Source: Meandrina meandrites (Eukaryota > Cnidaria > Anthozoa > Scleractinia > Meandrinidae). Taken from it: a stretch of 64,000 nt of DNA. Position numbers and translations under genes: made by a program. Shown here piece by piece: positions 56,401-64,000 of the stretch (positions within the stretch are counted from its first letter, which is position 1; each line of letters opens with the position of its first letter). Below the pieces are notes generated by a model. It did not search any database. It had not been told where the DNA came from and saw nothing but the letters and a program-made list of their open reading frames with translations. The stretch spans positions 9,837,001-9,901,000 of the forward strand of contig OY855912.1 of assembly GCA_963693305.1 (NCBI GenBank), in the 5' to 3' direction.

Positions 56401-57182
56401 CACCTTACAAGGATATTTTCTGGAACCACACATTATAGAAACACCACATTTTAACCACCCATAAGCAGACACCTCTTCTAAAGTGCCCAAGTGTCCGCTT
56501 ACAGGAGGTTCAACTTTAACTTCATCGATATAGACATCACAGACATCTCTTATAATTTTGTTTCTGTATCATTAAATATAATATCAGCAATACTGTGTCA
56601 TTATCATGCTACATGCTATGCATGAAAGAAAAAAAAAAAAATGGAACAAATCTGACCAAACAGCTTGGATATACATGAAAGTTTTGCTGGTAAGATTTCT
56701 GCACAGCCCATACATTTATGCATGCATGCATGTTTTGAGTCTGTTCATTTAACTGTTTATGTGAAATAGTAAAAGAATGCCTGATGCATAATAAATTTAT
56801 GGGACTGTGCAGAAATTTTACCGTTTTCCTTAGTAACAGAGTAGTAGCTAAGGCAGTCCCCCTTTAATAAATTAAATCAAGGGTTGTGTGTCACATGCAA
56901 GTGTAAATTATGCTTGTGCCCAGTCCCTTAAAATTTTCATTCTTCACTGCTTTGTTTTATTCCTGCTCGATGTTCAGTGCTCGAGAGCAAAGGAAAACAG
57001 AATATTTTCCATAAAGAAAAACAAGAATGCAGATCGATGCTTCGCAAACTGTAGTTAAAACTTGGAATAAAACAGAGTTTTGTATTCAATTAAAATACTC
57101 ACCGGTTTGAGCTGTCTGTCTTTGGTCCTTTATAAAATGGATCACATGATTTGATTTTCTTATATCTACTCATGCGACCCAT
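50433..57182 (-). CDS. CCDC137: CCDC137-like nucleolar coiled-coil protein
   Basis: Six exons on minus: 57103-57182, 52977-53110, 51814-51949, 51650-51729, 51069-51148 and 50433-50663, all phase-consistent, giving 741 nt or 246 residues (human 289). Recognisable blocks in order are NEKISEQEMPRAAKDLFRRQ, FQRIPGESRKQYFDRIDREA, HLNERKQKMKEKKK, DSVRFGDVVMQPPSLTAKPR and ADKERERAIMAYRQMRKQR. These parallel the human QEIPFRLREIM, RKGESDGAYIHRMQQEA, VKFGEVVLQPPELTARP and EEERERAVQAYRALKQR segments. The protein is highly basic. Human CCDC137 is nucleolar and has been described as a retinoic-acid receptor sequestering factor; the cnidarian role is unknown. It is head-to-head with OXLD1, as in human. 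Intron 1 (3.9 kb) hosts nested DNA transposons. Confidence 0.92.
51290..51545. repeat. Degenerate GGATCCTTGA repeats
   Basis: AGGATCCTT, GATCCTCAG and TTGAAGATCCT motifs recur about eight times within CCDC137 intron 4. No coding signal. Confidence 0.5.
52540..52880 (-). mobile_element. Degenerate SINE remnant, copy I
   Basis: Blocks resembling the reverse SINE (GCTACTCCCCGAGACAGGAT, then TAGTCCACTGCAGG, TAGTACCCATATATTTATTC, and CCTGTGTGCAGAGAGAA) with an unrelated stretch between them. Weak, in the CCDC137 intron between exons 2 and 3. Confidence 0.4.
53545..55018. mobile_element. G/C-run transposon with 8-bp duplication, split by a nested element
   Basis: Ends CCCGGGGGGG...TACTCCC and GGGAGTACCCCC...CCCGGG, flanked by exact GCGAACAC at 53537-53544 and 55019-55026. 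Without the nested insertion it would be about 470 bp. An 8-bp duplication fits hAT or P-type transposition. Internal CCCTATCTAAGGAT-like units repeat. CCDC137 intron 1. Confidence 0.85.
53900..54895. mobile_element. CAGGG-type element nested inside the G/C-run transposon
   Basis: 996 bp, ends CAGGGTTTTCAATAAG and CTTATTGAAAACCCTG (perfect 16-bp TIR), flanked by GCCAAA at 53894-53899 and 54896-54901. Interior has no intact transposase; GCCGCCTACTTCAA repeats near the right end. hAT-like with 6-bp duplication, same family as 33817-33994. Confidence 0.88.
55732..55873. repeat. Inverted repeat AGTGTGTCATGACAGAAGC
   Basis: Perfect 19-bp arms about 104 bp apart in CCDC137 intron 1. The surrounding 55400-56200 is AT-rich with no gene recognised. 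Confidence 0.75.
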
Positions 57183-57453
57183 TATGCCAAAAAATTGTCA
57201 ACAAAAACTCAAATCCATGAAAGAAGTTTAGCACGTGAGCACCACATCGGTTATGGCAGTAACTTCATGTATTCTTACTTGAAGTACAACTTCGTTTACA
57301 CCGTCAAGGCTTGGTAACGAATGTTCAAGATGGCGGAAGTGGCGTATAAAAACACAACGCAAAACAAGAAATGAAGATTTTTGAGGAAGAATTTGTTGTT
57401 GCCTTGCTTGATCTGAGTGCTGTTGGAGAAAGTTTCCAGAATTTTCTTGGTGG
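57183..57453. promoter_or_regulatory. Shared divergent promoter of CCDC137 and OXLD1
   Basis: 271 bp lie between the two start codons. At 57327-57342 the sequence AAGATGGCGGAAGTGG combines a YY1-type core (AAGATGGCG) with an ETS/GABP-type CGGAAGTG. This composite is common at mammalian bidirectional housekeeping promoters. If transcription of OXLD1 starts upstream of it, two short upstream reading frames (57321-57374 and 57371-57481) would precede or overlap the OXLD1 start. No TATA box is seen. Confidence 0.65.
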
Positions 57454-60400
57454 ATGTTCAGAACTGTTCGTCACACGTTGAGAGGAAAGAAGTTCTTGAC
57501 CTTCACAAATGTGAGTGAAATGTGCTATATTTAATTTGCATAATTATTTTAAAATCCTCACCCCTCTATTGACTGTTGAAGACAGATGTTTCATTTTTAC
57601 CCCTACAAAAATCATCAGACCCGTTTATAAATTAACGTAGTAACTCTGAAGAAATCAATTACAAATTACAACCATCGGATGAACTAGCTTCAAGTTGGTA
57701 ATGGATTAACCAAGTATATGAAACAATAAATTAAATATGTTCATTTTGAGGTTGCCTATTTACCGAGTTAGGATTTCGAGTTGGATTTTCGAATTGGATT
57801 TTCGAGTTAGAATTTTGAGTTTGATTTCGAGTTAGGATTTCAAGTTGGATTTTCGAGTTAGGATGATCAATCAATGAAAATCAATCATTGATTGCAATCA
57901 ATATAATCAATAGTAATCAATAATAATCCATTGATTATTATTGATTGGTTCAACCAATCAATAAAAATTGATACTCACTCACCAAATCGTCTTAATTACT
58001 ATTGATTGTTATTGATTTTTATGGATAATCAATAACTGATTACGCAACTTTATGGTGTGTGGTAGCATGGATGTGCGTCACAAATCACGGGCATATTTAC
58101 GTGTCAAGGGTATTTTGATTCCCCCACCCCTTTTTTTTCGGCCCGTGTTTTGATAGTTCCTTGCATTCCCACCGGGATTCCCACAACACACTTGTTTCCA
58201 GACTTCACTTGTTTCAGACTCTTGTTGATGTTAATGACGGTGACGCAAGTGGAACTATCTGTACGCTGCGTCGTTAAAGGCTACTATGCACTCCGGTTAG
58301 CCTACTATGCACTCTGGTTAGCCTACTACACACTCCTGTTAGCCTACTATTCACTCCGGTTAGCCTACTTTTCACTTCGGTAAGCCTACTATGCACTCCA
58401 GTTAGCCTGTTTACGGTTAGCTTTCAATAATTGTAATGGGTTTTGCTTTGTCAAAAAATTCCTGACTCGAAAATCCTAACTCAAAAATCCAACTCGAAAA
58501 TCCAACTCAAAATCCTAACTCAAAAATCCAACTTGAAATCCTAACTCGAAAATCCAACTCGAAAATCCAACTTGAAATTTTAACTTGAAATCCAACTCAA
58601 AATCCTAACTCGGGAGTTAGTTTATCTCGTACATATAAAATATTTTCTAAAAAAAACCTTTGTTGAGACAAAGCCATCATTTATACGGATGTGGTTTCCA
58701 ATCAACACAGTTTCATGACATCAAAACCACATCAAAAACTACATGTTTTCGAAGTGTTTACATGGAGCCCATTTAACCGTTTTCCAAGTGTTTCACCATG
58801 TGAATGAATAAGCAAGCGCTGCACTCCATGCAAGGTTCACAAAATATGTTTACTCTTTGCAAGCCAGCCAATTTTGTGCCAAAATGCGTAATCGTTTCCA
58901 AATCAATGCAGTTTCACTGTTTACATGACCAATGAAACCGTATCGTTTTGAAAACACTTCACTTTTGACAGTGCCATGTAAACAAAAGACATGGCTGCAT
59001 AGCTTTTGATGCAGTTACAAATTAAACCGCATTCGTGTAAACAGTTTTATTTCTGAGTAATCACCTTTAGGTGATTCTTCAGTATTGCACTGCGCACCCT
59101 TACTGCACAGAATTTTACATGTGATTAGCGCTCACACATAAACAAAATGGAGGCCTTTTTCTATATGGCTTGGCGCACGAGAGAGATAGATTGTTGATTT
59201 CTTGTAAAGGAGCAAGGTGACCTATTAGAGTATATTTTTTAGTGCATAATTTTGGTGTGCAAATCGCCCTCTTTGAGTAAGCCGATTTAAAAAAATTCAT
59301 CAAAGGGGAAAAAAGATAGGCTGAATGCGTGCACAAAACCGTTACTCAAAGACGCAAAAAAAATGACTTGAGACCTTGAAAAAAATGACTTGAGGACCTT
59401 TTTGATTCAATGTCATTTGGATTTCTATGATTTTTCCATAAGTTATATTATTGTATTGTTCTTTATGCTTGCGACTTTCTACCTATCAAGTTTTTGTTTA
59501 AGTAATACTTTAAAAACATTAAGTTTGCTTCCAGCTACTGCAAAATGTAATCTGGACCAAGGAAATAATGTGAGATAAGTACCACAACAGGCGTAAATGG
59601 GGTAATATTGGCCCATCATATCTCTTTTGTGAGAACTGTGACCTATCTTTGTAAATGCATAATTTTGTTTATGTGGTCCCCTCATTTTCCCTGCATAAAA
59701 ATCATCAATCCTCCCCCTGTTTGCACCAGCCCTCCCCAGCCTCTAAATAATGGCCAGTCCCTAATGTATTCATGCATTAAGCATTAATTTTTGTCTTCTT
59801 GTCTACATGTACATTGGCAGGGTATCTGCAGTTTTTCTTCATCACCCAGAAGAATCAGTGAAGAAAGTAAGTTATGTATTGTCAACTTAAAAAAAATTTT
59901 ACTGAGCAGTTTAGTCACAAACTCAAAATATAAATTTCCATACTGATATCCATGTATTTCATTTGACGTTTCAGTTGACTGATTTAAATTCCTCTGCTCT
60001 GTAAAGAAATGATGTTCTTTTGGAAGAATAAACTTACTTGAATGATAAAATGTCAGAATGTTTTCGAGTTTGTTGTAAACAAAAAAACAAAAAAATGTAA
60101 TGACCGAATTTCCTGAAATCAAGCGGAATTCAAACTTTTTCCTTGATTTATCTTAAGCTGGGTTGCCATGGTAACACAACACGGTCTTAAGTGGCACGCA
60201 AAAAGTACAAATACAGTAGCTTATTTTTTAACCTGCCAATTTTGAGCTTGTCAGTTGCAGTGGTTTGGACGTGGAAGTAAAATAAAGGATAAGTTTTGAG
60301 TACATCAGGACAATACTTCGTATTCTCATCACCTGTCTGTTTGGTAGTGAGTGGATTTTGTGAGGAGGGGTTAGTTCTTGTTCATTAATGAGTCTCAAAT

Positions 60401-60672
60401 GCTTCTGGTATTCTTTTACAGGCCCACAACATGCTAGTCAATCCATAGTGAAAAGTGACAGTGCAGATTTTCTAGAGAAGAAACCACCCCTCCCTCCTCC
60501 CCCTCCTCTGGAGTTGTGCTGCATGAGTGGATGTCAGAACTGTGTGATGATTCAACATGCAGAAGAATTGATGAAAATGTACGATGATGACACAGCAGCA
60601 AGAGCTGTTCTTGAAGACATCCCGGATGAGAACTTAAAGGCATTCCTCAAAATAGAACTGAATCTTAAGTAA
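57454..60672 (+). CDS. OXLD1: OXLD1 orthologue, oxidoreductase-like domain mitochondrial protein
   Basis: Three exons: 57454-57510, 59821-59866 and 60422-60672, phases 0 and 1, total 354 nt or 117 residues (human 147). The first exon encodes [19 protein letters not shown], a basic, amphipathic N-terminus that looks like a mitochondrial targeting peptide. The last exon holds the family domain: a proline run, then [20 protein letters not shown] with its cysteine cluster, and [13 protein letters not shown] at the C-terminus, matching human OXLD1 closely. The biochemical function of the family is not established. A polyadenylation signal AATAAA at 60704-60709, only 32 bases past the stop, implies a very short 3' UTR. 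The start was chosen because it alone splices in phase to exon 2 and gives a presequence. Confidence 0.93.
57765..58615. repeat. Nested minisatellites arranged as an inverted repeat
   Basis: Left array (57765-57862) of GAGTTAGGATTTCGAGTTGG-type units; right array (58472-58612) of the complement, AACTCGAAAATCCAACTCAA-type. Between them are ATTGATT/AATCAAT mirror repeats (57867-58035) and about six 21-bp units of GCCTACTATGCACTCCGGTTA type (58285-58410). OXLD1 intron 1. Confidence 0.85.
58616..59820. other. Rest of OXLD1 intron 1, nothing recognised
   Basis: AT-rich sequence without recognisable genes; a diffuse pattern of GTTTCA and GTGTAAACA motifs at 58700-59060 looks like an old repeat. 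Confidence 0.4.
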
Positions 60673-61269
60673 CCTCCACTGTTTTTTGCAATCAAATATT
60701 GAAAATAAATCATCATCATCATATTAAATGTATTTTAAAATGACTCAGATTTGATACAATGTCAGTCAACATGGTTTGCACAAGCCTTGAAACGTTTTTG
60801 AAAAGCACTAGTCTTTGGCAAGTCCTTGAATATTGAAAAACTATGTTTTCGTCTTGAATAGGTCTTGAATTTGAACCAGTTCATGTACTTCAATTTTTTT
60901 AAAATTCAAAACTGTGCTAGTTCTATTGGCAAAATATAAGGCTGTTTTATTGTGCTCTCAAATCAAAAAAGGAGTAATCATTTTCAGCCTTGTATTTTGC
61001 CATTAGAACTAGCAAGAATGCTGCTAGACTGTCAGCTTGACTCGGTAGGACTTGCCAGCATTCCTCCATGTGCGTTGCTATAGTTACAGCCTTATGTATT
61101 CTACAGAAAAATAAACGATGTATTCTTTATTATGAGTTATTGAGAAAGAAACCATCAGTTGCTGAGTAGTCCTTAGGAATCAGAGACTATAAAGTTAAAA
61201 AGTTACATATTACTCAATATATTGATTTTTCGCAGAAATTGTAAATGTGAACATTTTTTGTAAGATTAA

Positions 61270-61510
61270 GGGACCCTCAGATCGGAGGTCGTTACTTGGC
61301 GTCGAGTCTCTCTGGTGGCGAGGTGACTGGAGATTATGACTGAGTACGAGTACGACTTCTCAAACCTAGTGCTTATGCTTTCATTCATCGCATTTCAAAC
61401 CAGGTACCGATTGTCTCCTATTCAACTGGTCAGTAACAGCTGGGAGGAGTGAGAGAACGTAACGGGATTGAATTTCGAAAGTCGTATTTGTACTGCTATC
61501 TGAAGGTCCC
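61270..61510. mobile_element. MITE with GGGACC ends and TAA duplication
   Basis: Ends GGGACCCTCAGAT and ATCTGAAGGTCCC, flanked by TAA on both sides; 241 bp between OXLD1 and the TPR gene. PIF/Harbinger-like by target size. The rest of 60673-62285 shows nothing recognisable. Confidence 0.8.
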
Positions 61511-62285
61511 TAATGTCAATTTGTGTCTTGAGGCTGAAGATTCGTAAAATTTGAAAACAAGTTGGTGTTGCAGTAGGTCAATCTGAAACGCATTGCATGC
61601 TGCATTGTACACCATTGGACATCTGGTGATGGCAGTCAGTGTTGGTTTCAAGTTTTAAATTTTAGCCGTGCGTATGCTCAGTTGTTATCTTAAAATTTTC
61701 GCCTTTGTTAGGGTCAACATATTAAATAATATCTTTATAACAACAGAGTGTAATTCAAATGTAAAAATTACTGGGTTTTATACAGATACTGAAGATGATG
61801 TACACATTCTGGTTGGCCATAGCTATTGACTACTGCATAGTTTGTCATTTCAATAAACCACTTGGGATGTTAAAAGAACACCTGAAAATATTTTTAATTG
61901 ACTCGAGTTTGGTCTGCGATTAGCGATCTCTTTTCATATCGTTCCAAACATCTATTGACAGTGGTTTATTAGGTGGGCCTGAGGCGAGCCTAATTTATAG
62001 AATGGGACGATTTTGTCGGCCACTACTTACTTCCGTGCACTGCGCGAACGCGCAGATTTTTTTTTCACAACGTCCGTATTTTCGAGAAGATTTTTTCCAA
62101 CGATTTTAGGATTTGGTCAACCACAGGGAGATTTTCGCACGCTTTTGATGGGAATTTATGAAGTTTCGGAATTTCTACCAGTACCGGCTGCGGTCATCAG
62201 TTTGTGACAGAACCAGCACTCCCTTCTGTCTCGCTGGTTCATGTCCCATTTAGTTGGATGGCGTTCTTTCAACCTGCATTTTTTT

Positions 62286-64000
62286 TTAACTTTTCAATTC
62301 CAACCACATTAAGTAATGATTGTAAAACAAGAAACATAGCGTAGCTAAGAGCACACACAAAAGCAAAAAGAGAACAGCCAGTTGCAAATCACTTGATAGA
62401 GAAGGATTGTGAGACTTCATCCGTCTTCCGTCGTCTGGCGGAATAGCACCTCGTAGAGCAGGTTGCCAGTGTGCACCAGACCTGGACATTGACGACCAAC
62501 TGTCACCTTGTACAGATCTAACAGGCTCGGGATCTGGATGATCTAGTTCCGCTTGCTTAGAAAGGTTATGCCTTGAAACACGTTCCAATCCCCCAGCTGC
62601 TGACTGGTACGTCATGTGCCTGGTAGGGAAGGACTTAGCATAGATCTCCCGAGCACGATGAAAACACCTGAATGCATCACCGAATTCGCCGCATTTTTCG
62701 TGCACTAATCCAAGATTAAGCATAGAGTCCCCCAGTTTACAATGGTCATGTTCTAAAACTTTGACCCGGATTTGTAGTGCCCTTTGATGGTACTCTTTGG
62801 ACTTCTGTAATAAGCCAAGATCCATATACAGTTGACCAAGATTACTCAGTAATTCGGCCACTGCTGGATGTTCTTGGTCTTGCAGTTTTTCTCTGATACG
62901 CAGTGCACGTTCGTAGGAATCCATTGCTTCTTCAAGTTGACCTTCTTCTTTGTACATCAGACCAAGGTTGTTGTAGGACTCAGAGATCAAGTAGTGGTCC
63001 GGAAAGTATAGTTCCTTTCTCATTTCTAGCGCCTGCTTGTGGTAATGAATCGCCTTTTTAGTTGAACCTAATTCGCTATACACAATTCCAAGATTACACA
63101 AACAATCAGCGACATGAGGATGGATTTTGCCATACATCGTTTCCTCCAAAGCCAGTGATCTTTGATAATATCCCTCTGCAATTTTTTGGTCACCCAATAC
63201 ACTGTAAACAGATCCGAGATTATTGAGTGAAGCCGCAACGGTGGCGTGCTTTCTACCATAAAGCTCTTCTCTCATCGTAAGAGACTTTAAGAAGTACTCT
63301 TTTGCTCTTTCAAATCGACCAAGGCTGTAAAATACATTTCCCAGTTTGTTTAAAGAATCTGCGATCTCTGGAGTTGCGTTGTCTGGATGTAGGCGTTCTT
63401 GGAGACCCAGAGCATGCTCATGGTGATCTTTAGCCTTGCCAAACTGCCCAAGTTCACGATAGGCAAGACCTAAATTGTTTCGGGTGGTGGCGATAAATTT
63501 AACTTCACTTTCGTCTTTACTGCTTCCGTCGTCATGCACAAGCTGAAGGGCACATTCAAAATACGTTTTGGCGGCAGAAACGTGACTATGTTTCCTGCAA
63601 ATATCCCCAAAGTTCAGCAAAGCTTTTTTTAGTAAGTTTCTCGAATCACTGGTTATATCAGAGGTACAGGTGAAAAGTGTCTCCAAGTGACTGCTTAGCA
63701 ATTTCAAATGAGGGGCCATCATTTTTGAAGATTTATGAAACTCCATATCAAATTGAAGCAGATTGTGCTGCGCAAACGTAGAGAATGTCTCAATGTATGA
63801 CTGAGTGAGCATTGAGACCTCATCCTCACCATGCTTGTCGAGAAAGTAGCTCTTGAAGACATCATGTACGACCTGGTGCATCTTTACGAGAATTCTTGGA
63901 CTGTCGTCTGGGCAAAAATGCATCAGCAAAGAGCACTTGGAAATTTCAGCAGCAGTCATGTCCTCGTCGAGATCTGGTTCCTGTTTAGTTACAAAACTGA
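62286..64000 (-). CDS. TPR protein with C-terminal membrane segment (partial, 5' end off window)
   Basis: An open frame of at least 570 codons ending at 62286. The frame stays open to the right edge, so the first ATG inside it (63959) is probably not the start. Counting from that Met, about eight kinesin-light-chain/nephrocystin-type TPR units occur at residues about 110-446, with repeated NNLGLAYRELGQFGKAKDHH-like helices. The N-terminal part (SPRILVKMHQVVHDVFKSYF) resembles the helical end of a STAND NTPase (NB-ARC or NACHT) module, suggesting the NTPase lies outside the window. Residues about 525-546 (LAVLFLLLCVLLATLCFLFY) form a strong hydrophobic segment close to the C-terminus, a possible tail anchor. 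Cnidarian genomes carry many STAND-TPR genes linked by inference to innate sensing. Specific function not assignable. Confidence 0.8.
   Translation of the reverse strand, partial: SFVTKQEPDLDEDMTAAEISKCSLLMHFCPDDSPRILVKMHQVVHDVFKSYFLDKHGEDEVSMLTQSYIETFSTFAQHNLLQFDMEFHKSSKMMAPHLKLLSSHLETLFTCTSDITSDSRNLLKKALLNFGDICRKHSHVSAAKTYFECALQLVHDDGSSKDESEVKFIATTRNNLGLAYRELGQFGKAKDHHEHALGLQERLHPDNATPEIADSLNKLGNVFYSLGRFERAKEYFLKSLTMREELYGRKHATVAASLNNLGSVYSVLGDQKIAEGYYQRSLALEETMYGKIHPHVADCLCNLGIVYSELGSTKKAIHYHKQALEMRKELYFPDHYLISESYNNLGLMYKEEGQLEEAMDSYERALRIREKLQDQEHPAVAELLSNLGQLYMDLGLLQKSKEYHQRALQIRVKVLEHDHCKLGDSMLNLGLVHEKCGEFGDAFRCFHRAREIYAKSFPTRHMTYQSAAGGLERVSRHNLSKQAELDHPDPEPVRSVQGDSWSSMSRSGAHWQPALRGAIPPDDGRRMKSHNPSLSSDLQLAVLFLLLCVLLATLCFLFYNHYLMWLELKS

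Overview
This window is nuclear DNA of an animal. It is AT-rich, with small exons in long introns and dense repeats. The protein matches and repeat landscape suggest an anthozoan cnidarian, probably a stony coral; that is an inference, because no marker sequence is present. By joining exons at GT-AG sites with matching phase I can build six essentially complete gene models plus one partial gene. Strands alternate strictly: TMEM104 (-, 3' end off the left edge), NAT9 (+), an ADAP-type ArfGAP (-), KNOP1 (+), CCDC137 (-), OXLD1 (+), and a TPR protein (-, 5' end off the right edge). Most of these exons are too short to stand out as open reading frames and were found by reading both strands.

Layout. 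1-16957: TMEM104, ten exons in the window. Intron 1 holds an 8.2-kb BEL/Pao LTR retrotransposon (7748-15964, same strand) with nearly identical 196-bp LTRs and a 5-bp target duplication. 16958-17158: a 201-bp shared promoter. 17159-24213: NAT9, seven exons. 24214-27709: repeats. 27710-38654: ADAP, eleven exons, with an AAGG array of about 200 bp in intron 3. 38655-42156: intergenic, mostly a 1.45-kb inverted-repeat element. 42157-45186: KNOP1, two exons. 45187-50432: mostly unassigned. 50433-57182: CCDC137, six exons, with nested transposons in intron 1. 57183-57453: a 271-bp shared promoter. 57454-60672: OXLD1, three exons. 60673-62285: one small transposon. 62286-64000: the C-terminal part of a TPR protein.

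The genes are mostly housekeeping: a multi-pass membrane protein, a tubulin-type N-acetyltransferase, an Arf GTPase-activating protein, two lysine-rich nucleolar proteins and a mitochondrial small protein. They are not one pathway. The striking point is architecture: TMEM104-NAT9 and CCDC137-OXLD1 are also head-to-head neighbours in human (17q25.1 and 17q25.3, from memory), so two ancient bidirectional pairs sit within 45 kb here. The repeats are mainly tRNA-headed SINE copies, many small inverted-repeat DNA elements (several with clear target duplications), foldbacks and microsatellites. The possible novelty lies in the retrotransposon: its leader is a 61-bp tandem repeat, and the bases at the primer-binding position are complementary to its own LTR.
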